Below are positions 8,830 through 17,018 of a stretch of 64,000 bases of DNA, piece by piece. This DNA is from Calothrix parasitica NIES-267 (lineage in GTDB: Bacteria > Cyanobacteriota > Cyanobacteriia > Cyanobacteriales > Nostocaceae), in contig NZ_AP018229.1 of NCBI RefSeq assembly GCF_002368095.1, forward strand, positions 1 through 64,000. The letters are read 5' to 3'. The translations under genes and the position numbers were made by a program. The notes below the pieces were generated by a model that was given only the letters and a program-made list of their open reading frames with translations, was not told the DNA's origin and made no database searches. Numbering within the stretch: position 1 is the stretch's first letter; the number at the start of each line of letters is the position of its first letter.

Positions 8830-11800
8830 ATGAAAGATTATTTACAGGAATTAAGTAGTACATCTACTGAAATAGATTCTTTATTTCCAAACAATGAATC
8901 CCAACTTATTCAACCAGCTTCAGCATCATTACCCCCATCTCAATTGGGAGTATTTGAAGTTGGAGCTGAAGGTGAAGTAGAAATTGACTTTTTATTCGAC
9001 GGTGGCGCGTATCTTGGTGAAGTAGGCATCTTTAGCTTAGAAGGTTTGTCTATAGATTCACAGGACTTTGCTACCGAAGCTGCAAATAGAGCATTAAAGA
9101 ACTCCCAAGAATCAGGTTATATTGCAATCTCGGATTTGACTGATTCGGCAATGATTTCAGGCAGTACACCCTATGATAAAAATCACAATATTGGGAAATA
9201 CAAAACTGAGCATAGTTTTTTGATGACCGCTGGAACACAGTTTGGCATTGTATTTGCAGCCAATGGTAGTATTCAGGATGCAATTACTAATCCTAATAGT
9301 GGTCAGCTAATATTTTCGCTTCCACAAGCCAATACCAATCAATCTATACAGTTTGCTCAAGTACCTGGTGTTGATTCCACAGGACTTGCTTTTACTAATA
9401 GCGATACTTTTGCCTTTGAAGATATTGCAGGGATTGCTTCAGATAACGATTTCAATGACGCTATTATCCAAATCAAGGGTGCCACAGGAAGCGCTACACA
9501 GCTTGATGAAGTAATTAATCCTAAAAGAGATTGGCGTGATTTTGAATCTGGAAGGCAGGTATTAGAGTTAGTTGGCAGACAGAAGGAAGATGAAGCTCCA
9601 ATAGTTGTAAATCCCCCAGTAATCACAGAGCCACCAGATAAAAAGCCGCCAATAAGTATTGAACCACCACCAAGTGAAGGTGGTGGGGGAAATGACCCTG
9701 GAGATGGGGAAACAGGCGGAAGCAATCCCGGTGGGAATGAAGAAGAACCAGTACCGCTACCACCAATTATTATTGAAGATAAGGCAGGAGATACATTGTT
9801 AGAAGCTCGCCCCACTGCTATATCATCTAGTGGTAAGCTTTATCAAGATAGTGTAAGTATTAACGATAACGATTACTATAATTTCGTTTTAGGTGCAAAG
9901 ACCAAACTTGATATTTCTGCTGATGGAATAGGGCAAGATATAGATTTAGAACTACTGGATAATGAAGGAAATGTAATCGCATCTTCTAAGAATAAAGGCA
10001 ATGAAAAAGAAATAATTGAAAGAGAAGTTGAAGGTGGCAGGTACAATATTCTCATTACCTCTCCTAGCTCTGAAGTCGTAGCATACGACCTCGATATTAC
10101 CGCCACTTCTTACGATGGTGTTAAAATAATGGGTTCTGAAAAATTTGTTTATCCATTAACTCAACAATCTTTGCCTCTTACTGGTGCTGATGAATTTGCA
10201 AGACGCAGTGATAAGTTTAAAGACAATCCTTTATACCCAGATATTGACGGTGAAGGATATTCAGTCGTTGTAATCGATAGCGGAATTAACGCTGACCATC
10301 CTGCTTTTGGAGATAGAATTATACATTCAGAAAGCTTCATAAGCGGCAATAAAAATAAAGATCCTGATGATAAAAGCGGGCATGGTACAAACATTGCAAG
10401 TATCATAGCCTCTGAAGATGAAAAACACCCTGGAGTTGCACCAAAAGTGAATATAATCTCTTTAAAAATTTATGATGAAGGTGGAGGTAAGCTTAAAGAT
10501 ACAGAAGAAGCATTAAGATGGGTAAAAGAAAATGCAGAGAAACACAATATTGTTGCAGTTAATTTATCTTATGGAATTAATCTAAATACTAATAAGCCTT
10601 TTTATAACCTTAACGATAGCGATGGTCTTAGTCATCACATCGAAGAATTAATAGAAAAAGACATTATTGTTGTTGCCGCTGCGGGTAATAGCTATAAGAA
10701 ATATGAAGAGCAAGGTGTACAATATCCCGCAGCAGATATTAATACAATAGCTGTGGGCGCTGTCTATGATGCTGATGTAGGTTGGGAAGTAATACCTGAT
10801 TTATCTGATTTGTTTAAACATACAGCTATAGATTACAAAACTAAAGCAGATAAGTTAACTGCCTTCTCCCAACGCTCCGGAGACTTACCAATGGTCTTTG
10901 CTCCTGGCAGTAAAATTACAGGTGCCGGTTTAAATAATCAGCCATTTACCTACTATTCAACAGAACGAGGAACTAGCCAAGCAGCCCCGCACGTTACAGG
11001 TATGGCAGTACTTGCTCAACAATTAGCAGAAAGAGAATTAGGTCGCAGACTTACTCCAAAAGAGTTTCGGGAGCTTTTAATATCAACTAGCGATGATATT
11101 ACGGACGAAGAAACAGATGATGATAATGTCAAAAACACCGGCTTGACTTATAAACGTGTTAATATGACCAATCTTGCTGAGGCTATTTCTAATAAAGAAT
11201 TAGTAGAAGTAGAAATAATTGAAACTTCTAATGAATTGAACACCTCAGAAGAAATTTATTCTAAAATCACTATTGATGACAATACGAGAAAAACTACGCC
11301 TGTTGAAAACAAAAGTAGCATTACCCCTTCTGACTGGTTAGCTATTAAAGGAGCAGAAAACGAGGAAGTACCAATAAAAATTGAGTTATTTGTAAATAAC
11401 GAATCGCAGGAACAAATCGATATAAACCCTAACGCTGGAGTGAAGGAACTGAAGCTGCTTTACAATACACGCACAGGAAACATCTGGGATGAATATAATG
11501 ATAAAAATCATTTTAAAGATGAGGAATTAAGACGCACTGGTGATGAGGAGAATAGTGCAACTGTTAGATTCAAAATTGGTGATTTAACTACTGAATCTAT
11601 ATCTAATGAAAGTAAAGTGATTGCTAATATTTCTAGGGTAAAAGGCGATTTAGACTCTGCCTTTAATGATATTACTCTTTTCGGCTCTTCTGATTTTTAT
11701 CCTTTAATATCAATTAATAATTCAGAAGAAATAAAACTCGAAACAATTAAAAATGAAAATGAAATTACTCCTGACTGGAATGTAATTGAAAAGGTAGATG

Positions 11801-12057
11801 ATGAAGCAGAAGAAATCCCAATAATTATCAAAATATTTGATGATGATAAAGGTGAGTGGTTAACAGATGGTGACAGTGAAGAATTAAATATCAATCCAAA
11901 TTCAAATATGAGCAATCTGAATATTATATACAACAGAAATACAGGTGAGATAAAGGATAAGATAACAGGTCAAGTTTATGGTAAAGGAGGTGAAGAAATA
12001 AAACTTATAGGCTCAGATAATGGAAACCAAGGAGAAGTATGGTTTACTATTACTTAA
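8830..12057 (+). CDS. subtilisin-like (S8) serine protease with DUF4114, pre-peptidase and duplicated C-terminal domains
   Basis: Order of parts: residues ~30-230, a beta-rich domain ending in a DxDFNDAIIQI motif as in DUF4114-type extracellular modules. Then a Pro/Gly-rich linker (~255-315) and a pre-peptidase C-terminal (PPC)-like beta domain (~325-425). The peptidase S8 domain (~470-780) has Asp483, His518 (GHGTN) and Ser716 (GTSQAAPH) as the triad. The last 270 residues hold two copies of a ~90-residue domain, each with an 'IDINPN/LNINPN' motif. There is no classical signal peptide; DUF4114 proteins are often exported by other routes. The gene lies between VirB4 and the second transfer operon and may act on recipient or own surface proteins, which is inference. 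Confidence 0.85.
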   Translation: MKDYLQELSSTSTEIDSLFPNNESQLIQPASASLPPSQLGVFEVGAEGEVEIDFLFDGGAYLGEVGIFSLEGLSIDSQDFATEAANRALKNSQESGYIAISDLTDSAMISGSTPYDKNHNIGKYKTEHSFLMTAGTQFGIVFAANGSIQDAITNPNSGQLIFSLPQANTNQSIQFAQVPGVDSTGLAFTNSDTFAFEDIAGIASDNDFNDAIIQIKGATGSATQLDEVINPKRDWRDFESGRQVLELVGRQKEDEAPIVVNPPVITEPPDKKPPISIEPPPSEGGGGNDPGDGETGGSNPGGNEEEPVPLPPIIIEDKAGDTLLEARPTAISSSGKLYQDSVSINDNDYYNFVLGAKTKLDISADGIGQDIDLELLDNEGNVIASSKNKGNEKEIIEREVEGGRYNILITSPSSEVVAYDLDITATSYDGVKIMGSEKFVYPLTQQSLPLTGADEFARRSDKFKDNPLYPDIDGEGYSVVVIDSGINADHPAFGDRIIHSESFISGNKNKDPDDKSGHGTNIASIIASEDEKHPGVAPKVNIISLKIYDEGGGKLKDTEEALRWVKENAEKHNIVAVNLSYGINLNTNKPFYNLNDSDGLSHHIEELIEKDIIVVAAAGNSYKKYEEQGVQYPAADINTIAVGAVYDADVGWEVIPDLSDLFKHTAIDYKTKADKLTAFSQRSGDLPMVFAPGSKITGAGLNNQPFTYYSTERGTSQAAPHVTGMAVLAQQLAERELGRRLTPKEFRELLISTSDDITDEETDDDNVKNTGLTYKRVNMTNLAEAISNKELVEVEIIETSNELNTSEEIYSKITIDDNTRKTTPVENKSSITPSDWLAIKGAENEEVPIKIELFVNNESQEQIDINPNAGVKELKLLYNTRTGNIWDEYNDKNHFKDEELRRTGDEENSATVRFKIGDLTTESISNESKVIANISRVKGDLDSAFNDITLFGSSDFYPLISINNSEEIKLETIKNENEITPDWNVIEKVDDEAEEIPIIIKIFDDDKGEWLTDGDSEELNINPNSNMSNLNIIYNRNTGEIKDKITGQVYGKGGEEIKLIGSDNGNQGEVWFTIT

Positions 12058-12078
12058 ATTGGAAATAGTTTAGCCTGA

Positions 12079-12120
12079 TATAAAACTTCTGTACTTAGCT
12101 ATCAAAACAGAAGTTTTATA
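12079..12120. terminator. bidirectional terminator between convergent genes
   Basis: A perfect 13-bp inverted repeat (TATAAAACTTCTG and CAGAAGTTTTATA) with a 16-base loop. It lies between the end of the protease gene and the end of the minus-strand membrane-protein gene, so it probably stops transcription from both sides. Confidence 0.65.
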
Positions 12121-12151
12121 AATTATAAACTATCAAAATAAGCCCAGATTT

Positions 12152-12625
12152 TTAAAAGCATTTCTTCATATCTTCTATTTCGGAATCAGTATTTACTTTG
12201 CTCAATAAAACACCATTTTCTAAAGTGGTTACGTCAGTTTTAGGTACATTTAAAGGATTAAAATGTCCTGGTTCTGGTAGAATTGGGTTTATAATCACAA
12301 AATGATATTGTTTGCCATTACATTTCCTTGCAGGACTTACTAGGTAATTATTCAAAGCTTTAACAGAAAATATAAGAGTCAATAGCAAAATTGGTATAGT
12401 AAAAACTGTATATATTTTCTGGAATTTGATTTTTTTAATAAACGAAAGTAAAACAGGAACAATTAAAATAAGTATACTCAAAATATTAATTGCTAAAACT
12501 GTACTTCCTGAATTGAGGAGATGATTAAAGACGAAAATGTAAAATTCTCCGTAAATACTGTTAATAATTAGTATTAGATTAAGTACTAAAATCGATAGGG
12601 GTAAAATTTTGTCAATATGTTTCAT
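12152..12625 (-). CDS. small membrane protein of unknown function
   Basis: 157 residues with three or four predicted membrane helices (about residues 10-30, 40-62 and 72-92, perhaps more), followed by a soluble tail of about 60 residues carrying two cysteines. I recognise no family. It is alone on the minus strand, convergent with the protease gene. Its composition is AT-rich like the small genes around it. Confidence 0.55.
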   Translation of the reverse strand: MKHIDKILPLSILVLNLILIINSIYGEFYIFVFNHLLNSGSTVLAINILSILILIVPVLLSFIKKIKFQKIYTVFTIPILLLTLIFSVKALNNYLVSPARKCNGKQYHFVIINPILPEPGHFNPLNVPKTDVTTLENGVLLSKVNTDSEIEDMKKCF

Positions 12626-12838
12626 ACGCCAATAGTTTAATTAAAAAAAAAGCTTTTGTAAAGGCGTATAAGAGAAAAGTTATTAGTTAATCAATGTTGA
12701 AAATAGAGTTCCCATTTTTGCATTAATCATCACTTAATAGATATATAAACTCATATTGAAAGATAACAACTAAATCACGCTTTTTAGTTACTAAAGTTCA
12801 AAAGGTATGGTGTTATTTTCATTAAACTCTAGGACTTA

Positions 12839-13111
12839 TTAACCTTTATCCAGTTGGCTAATTATATAAGCTTGCAATCTATTAAATTCCTCTTGACTCA
12901 ATTCCCTGTCTTCATATTCAGGGGTAGTGGAAAGCTCAAAAGGAATTTTTTTCTTCATAACAATTTGTTTAATATACATTAGAATCGCTTGAGAAGTTGT
13001 TAAACCTAATTTTTATAATACTTTTTCAAGCTCAAATTTAGTCTGCTCATCAACTCTAACCTGCACCAGATTTGATTTTTTTATTTGTTTAGTCTGAGTA
13101 GTTAAAGACAT
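12839..13111 (-). pseudogene. RelB/DinJ-type antitoxin gene with an in-frame stop
   Basis: Reading from ATG at 13111 gives a 90-codon frame that begins like a RelB/DinJ antitoxin: a ribbon-helix-helix start (SNLVQVRVDEQTKFELEKVL), then LGLTTSQAI and KKIPFEL. Codon 33 (13013-13015) is TAA where the family normally has a Glu or Gln codon, so the frame is split exactly between the two helices of the DNA-binding domain. No RelE/YafQ toxin gene follows, so this is probably an orphan, decayed antitoxin. A sequencing error would restore it. Confidence 0.7.
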
Positions 13112-13157
13112 ATAGAAATAATTAATTATTCAATTTTAGATTTGTTTTAAAGCAAAA

Positions 13158-13192
13158 AACAGTCCTTCTTCGATATAAACCAAGAAAGACTT
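13158..13192 (-). terminator. minus-strand intrinsic terminator
   Basis: Arms AGTC-TTCTT and AAGAA-GACT pair around a 10-base loop and are followed on the minus strand by TTTTTTG. It lies 25-60 bases after the stop of the small membrane-protein gene at 13216-13386. Confidence 0.6.
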
Positions 13193-13215
13193 TGTTAAAA
13201 ATATAGGTATAGAAA

Positions 13216-13386
13216 CTAGTTGTTTGCAGCGTAGGCTGCTCCTATACCTATTGCAGCGAATACTAAAAGTAGTCCGTTAATTCCCCCTATCGCAATTACT
13301 GAAGCTGACAACTCAATAATCGGAGGTACAAGGACTACTATCGCTATTCCAACTAAAACTAAAGTAAAAAAGCTTGCAATACTCAT
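13216..13386 (-). CDS. 56-residue membrane miniprotein
   Basis: An ATG at 13386 preceded by AGGA (in CAGGATAAAAGAA) opens a 56-codon frame. The product is almost entirely two hydrophobic helices (about residues 4-25 and 29-52) with a short NN tail and no cysteine. A terminator follows its stop codon. Ribosome site, composition and terminator together make it a credible gene. Function is unknown: holin-like, toxin-like or a small membrane regulator are possible. Confidence 0.6.
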   Translation of the reverse strand: MSIASFFTLVLVGIAIVVLVPPIIELSASVIAIGGINGLLLVFAAIGIGAAYAANN

Positions 13387-13584
13387 TTCTTTTATCCTGA
13401 AATCTAGTTTCAGTCCGAAAGAATGGTATTGAAGTATTAGGTTGTCAAGTAAAAACTAATTAGTTATTAATACTTTTGATTAAAATCAGCTTTTATAAAT
13501 TGATAAGCAGCTTATTATACATCAAAAAAATATCATACGGATTATCTTTGACAATCATTCACATAGTTCACATACTTTGTATGT

Positions 13585-13839
13585 ATGTCAGTTATAGAAG
13601 TTAGCAGTCACAATTTATTAAGGTCTTTTAAGCAATTTATGACCACCGTTATTGAAGGTGGATTAGTTCGCTTCACTTATAAAGGAAAGACTTTCAAGAT
13701 AGTAGAAGAAAAGCCAATGACACAAGGGCAGAAGTTGGCTCAAATGATTGAAGAGATAACCAAGGATAAGCCGGTAAATGATGAGGTAATGGAAGAAGAA
13801 GATATAAAAAAACTAATGAAAGGCTATCGTTATGAGTAA
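13585..13839 (+). CDS. antitoxin of a VapBC-like pair
   Basis: 84 residues with an N-terminal prevent-host-death/Phd-like or AbrB-like part (a short beta-rich DNA-binding half) and an acidic C-terminal half that would neutralise the toxin. It overlaps the downstream PIN-domain gene by eight bases (stop at 13839, next start at 13832), the usual arrangement for coupled antitoxin-toxin translation. The exact antitoxin class is not certain from sequence alone. Confidence 0.7.
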   Translation: MSVIEVSSHNLLRSFKQFMTTVIEGGLVRFTYKGKTFKIVEEKPMTQGQKLAQMIEEITKDKPVNDEVMEEEDIKKLMKGYRYE

Positions 13840-14233
13840 AAGCCTGTTTTTAGATGCCAATGTTTTGTACAACATCATTCAAAACAGACCCAATGCTAAA
13901 GAATTAAAACGGGTTGTAGCAGAATATGAATTTATATTTGTAAGTGCAATCAGTGAATTATTCGCTTACAATTATTGCTTTTATACTGAAATTAATACGG
14001 GTAAAAAGTTTACTAATGATTTGGAAAAATTGCTTTCCATTTGCCATATCATTCAAACTAGCTCTCAGGTTACAAAAAACGCTAAATCTATACTGAAAGG
14101 TAAAGACTTTGAAGATGCAGTACAGGTGGCAACAGCCATTCACAATAAATGCGATTGCATCTTAACCAGTGATAAAGAAATGTATGAGAACTACAGCAAC
14201 TTAATTGAAATTATTTTTGTTCCAAAAAGCTAA
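13832..14233 (+). CDS. PIN-domain ribonuclease toxin (VapC-like)
   Basis: 133 residues with the PIN-domain acidic pattern: LFLDANVLYN at the N-terminus (first Asp at residue 8), SAISELFAY (Glu about 42), KDFEDAVQVATA (Asp about 91) and DCILTSDKEMY (Asp about 112). PIN toxins cleave RNA in a Mg-dependent way and stabilise plasmids by killing or arresting cells that lose them. It overlaps the antitoxin gene and lies just before transfer operon 2, separated from it by the conserved control element. Confidence 0.8.
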   Translation: MSKSLFLDANVLYNIIQNRPNAKELKRVVAEYEFIFVSAISELFAYNYCFYTEINTGKKFTNDLEKLLSICHIIQTSSQVTKNAKSILKGKDFEDAVQVATAIHNKCDCILTSDKEMYENYSNLIEIIFVPKS

Positions 14234-14287
14234 TGCTTGCTTGCTAGAAAATTCTTGGTTGATTTTTTACAACCACAATAAATCTCA

Positions 14288-14356
14288 AAAACAACCTTGC
14301 ACTCATAAAAAGAAGAGTGATAGTAATACTTTTAGGTTGAATGATTAACTGAAGCC
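14288..14356 (+). promoter_or_regulatory. conserved transfer-operon control element, copy 2
   Basis: The second copy of the element at 5055-5124. The hairpin here is CACTC/GAGTG around ATAAAAAGAA. It differs in sequence from copy 1 yet keeps complementarity, so the stem itself matters. The block TTTAGGTTGAATGATT is unchanged. It lies about 80 bases before the first gene of the T4SS operon 14433-23789. Confidence 0.65.
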
Positions 14357-14432
14357 TCTAATTCAAGGGGCTTATTTCTAACATCATAACTCACCAAAAA
14401 TTAATATTTATCTGACTTTACTGGTAAGAAAA

Positions 14433-15221
14433 ATGAACAAGTTACTCATCCGCTCTTTGGCTGGTACAACACTTGTCCTTACAACATTACTATCACCTGC
14501 TGATGCTGAAACTGTTGATAGTAGCGACCCCATACTGCCAACTCAGGAAGCAATTTTAGAGCCGATTCAAAGGCAGTATTCCAACCTCAAAAACATATTT
14601 AACAGTTTAGGTCGGGATTTTAACCGGGGAGTTCAATCATTATCAGGCGAAATTGAAGCTCAAATCAATAATACAGTGCAAAATGCAGTCCAGGATTTAG
14701 GCTTACCCGATATGCTAGCCACTGGTAGAAAGATTGAAGAAACTATTGCCAATTCAAAGGCAGATATATTGCAACTTGACCCAAGGATAAAAGGTAAGAA
14801 TGCCAAGGTTCAATGGAATCAGAAATTTACCTTAGACCAGTCTGAAACTGTATTAGGTGAAGTTGGTCAAAAAACAGCTAGGCAAGAAAAAGAAAATGCT
14901 CGAAAAGCTTTGGAAATTTCAGCAACAAGCGCTGATGCTGCCCAGAACGATTTGGTCACTCAAGACATCATGAAAAAAATCGCTCTGCAAAATGCCCAAA
15001 CTACCAGAGTTCTTAAATCAGTGCAGTCATCAATTCAGCAACAAAATGAAATTGGTGCAACTACCAATGTAAATCTGACTGATATTTCTAAAAACCTAAC
15101 TAACCAACAGCGAAAAGAGCAAAGAGAGAGACAAGGAGCGATTAATGCAATTTACAGAAGTGCCGCTTTCAGCAATGGCTACTGGAGCAGTAAAAGCAAG
15201 CAGTACTCTGCTGGTGATTAA
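14433..15221 (+). CDS. secreted coiled-coil T4SS protein, VirB5/TrbJ-like by position
   Basis: A signal peptide (about residues 1-25, cleavage near PADA|ET) precedes a long, Gln/Asn/Ala-rich helical protein with no cysteines in the mature part. VirB5/TrbJ proteins are periplasmic helical proteins at the pilus tip, encoded just before VirB6, as here. Sequence similarity to that family is not obvious to me, so the call rests on location, signal peptide and helical make-up. Its 3' end overlaps the VirB6-like gene by 77 bases. Confidence 0.55.
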   Translation: MNKLLIRSLAGTTLVLTTLLSPADAETVDSSDPILPTQEAILEPIQRQYSNLKNIFNSLGRDFNRGVQSLSGEIEAQINNTVQNAVQDLGLPDMLATGRKIEETIANSKADILQLDPRIKGKNAKVQWNQKFTLDQSETVLGEVGQKTARQEKENARKALEISATSADAAQNDLVTQDIMKKIALQNAQTTRVLKSVQSSIQQQNEIGATTNVNLTDISKNLTNQQRKEQRERQGAINAIYRSAAFSNGYWSSKSKQYSAGD

Positions 15222-16293
15222 TGAAAGAACTTTCATGCCCGGAGCAGCCGAAGTCGCCGAACATTCGCACTGGGCAGGTGAGCTAGTTTCCTTGTTTTTT
15301 AAAGATGGATGGGCAGAAATTGCTAATGGTCAAAGTCACATTTTTGAAGCAACTGTAAAAGTGTCTCTTTTCCTTGCCACCATACTTGTTGCTTTCTGGG
15401 CAATTCCTTGGGTAAATACCATTGTTAACGAAGGCTACTCAACCAAAACAATTGATGAGTTGTTTTATCCACTACTAATCATCTTTATGCTGGCGCTAAA
15501 TAACGGAGCTTTGTTATCTTCTACTTGTGTAGTTTTTTACAATACTGCTAATTATATCGACAGTAAAATTCTTGCCGAAACAGTTAATGGAATACGTATT
15601 GGGGAGGCTATTCAAAAGGTAAACTTAGACCAGGCTCACTACGAAATACTCACTCAAAAAATTGAGCAATGTCAGCAACTCTCTATGAATGAAAAAAATC
15701 AAAATGGAGTAGATTTAAGAACTGACTGCATTAATAGTGCTTTTAAAGAAGTAACTGAAACATACGCCAATTCTGCGAAAAATGCAAACCAAGGAGAAGG
15801 AGAAACAGTTGACAACTGGTTTGATGCTCAAAAAGTAACGGAATTTTTCAACAAAGCTGTCGCAAGTTTAGGTAAAGGTCTACTTGACTCGGTTAATTAC
15901 CATATCTTACTTGTGGTCAGAATGATACTTATGGGCTTTCAGATGGCATTTGTTTTTTTGATAGAAATAGCAGCAATTGTGAATGTCTATATTTCTCCTA
16001 TTTTTTTGGCATTATCCCTTTTACCTGGTCAGGCTAAACTAATTAATGCCTGGTTTGCGGGTTGGGTAGCTCTCGGACTGATGAAAGTCTCCTATACCAT
16101 CACTGTTGGTATAGCCGCTACAGCCGCAGCCAAAAATTTCGATTCAAATGTACTTTGGCTACCAATTTTACAAGCTATATTTTCTCCAATTCTGGCAGGG
16201 GCAATCGCCGCAGGAGGTGGTCTAGCTTTATTCAATAGCTTAACCAGTATCGGTGCTGGAGGTATACGACTTTTGATGAAAGGAAAGGCATAG
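15145..16293 (+). CDS. VirB6/TrbL-type polytopic T4SS membrane protein
   Basis: 382 residues with five or six membrane segments: about 68-88, 105-125, 250-275, 285-305 and two Ala/Gly-rich helices toward the C-terminus. A charged periplasmic loop lies in between (about 130-240). The C-terminal 'AGAIAAGGGLALFNSL' helix is typical of VirB6/TrbL inner-membrane channel proteins. ATG at 15145 has GGAG seven bases upstream, so the 77-base overlap with the previous gene appears real. Confidence 0.75.
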   Translation: MQFTEVPLSAMATGAVKASSTLLVINERTFMPGAAEVAEHSHWAGELVSLFFKDGWAEIANGQSHIFEATVKVSLFLATILVAFWAIPWVNTIVNEGYSTKTIDELFYPLLIIFMLALNNGALLSSTCVVFYNTANYIDSKILAETVNGIRIGEAIQKVNLDQAHYEILTQKIEQCQQLSMNEKNQNGVDLRTDCINSAFKEVTETYANSAKNANQGEGETVDNWFDAQKVTEFFNKAVASLGKGLLDSVNYHILLVVRMILMGFQMAFVFLIEIAAIVNVYISPIFLALSLLPGQAKLINAWFAGWVALGLMKVSYTITVGIAATAAAKNFDSNVLWLPILQAIFSPILAGAIAAGGGLALFNSLTSIGAGGIRLLMKGKA

Positions 16294-16313
16294 TCTAGCG
16301 GAGAGTAAGTCTA

Positions 16314-17018
16314 ATGAGCTTTTTAGAACCGAAAGAAAGAAGTCTGCTACCTACTTTTGTTGTTGGGACAAGTATTGTGCAGCTAATCCTGTTTCTCCTA
16401 GTCATCATCACTTTTGGCAAGATTAATGATATATCCAGGGCTAAAATCCCAACTTTAGTTGAATTAAACGATGGAACAACTGCAAGAATTGCACCTTCCA
16501 AAGAACGCTCCTCAAAAGCCATCAGTGTATTTACAGGTAAAACTATGTATCTGCTGATGTCCTGGAACTCAATTTTACAGCCCTCTCAAGATAACCCAGC
16601 AGCCCAAAAACAAGATAAAGGAGTTGAAGTTGGAGGAGCTAAAGTCCCTACCGCTACATGGAAAGCTAGCTTTGCTTTGTCCGAAGACTTCAGACCAACA
16701 TTTTTGAAAGAGTTAGCAAACCTTGTCCCAAAAGAAGTATTTGATAGTACAACCCAGACAATACTACAAATTCGCCACCTCGGAGAACCAGAAAAAATAA
16801 GGGAGGACAAATGGAGGCAGGATATGGTGGCTAATTTAATTATCCTTACAGAAAGCGGGAAGCAGACAAGTAAAGCAATTTCTTTCAATAAAACTATCTT
16901 TATTCGCAGGATTGAAACCCCTATCTTGCCTGAAAGAGCAACGGAACTGCAAAAAACGGTTTACAAAGCCCGCAAAGATGGTTTGGAAATTTACAGAATT
17001 CAGGATTTAGCACAATGA
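16314..17018 (+). CDS. VirB8/TraE-like T4SS scaffold protein
   Basis: One membrane helix near the N-terminus (about residues 14-36) and a ~195-residue periplasmic part of mixed alpha/beta type, the layout of VirB8/TraE assembly factors. A GGAGAG ribosome site precedes the ATG. It lies between the VirB6-like and VirB10-like genes, with its stop codon overlapping the next ATG. No signature residue proves the family, so position carries much of the weight. Confidence 0.65.
   Translation: MSFLEPKERSLLPTFVVGTSIVQLILFLLVIITFGKINDISRAKIPTLVELNDGTTARIAPSKERSSKAISVFTGKTMYLLMSWNSILQPSQDNPAAQKQDKGVEVGGAKVPTATWKASFALSEDFRPTFLKELANLVPKEVFDSTTQTILQIRHLGEPEKIREDKWRQDMVANLIILTESGKQTSKAISFNKTIFIRRIETPILPERATELQKTVYKARKDGLEIYRIQDLAQ

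Noticed and set aside
9357-9815. 152-codon minus-strand frame opposite the protease linker
   Set aside because: Its Gly/Ser/Pro-rich product is simply the mirror of the Pro/Gly linker of the S8 protease, which has domains and a triad.
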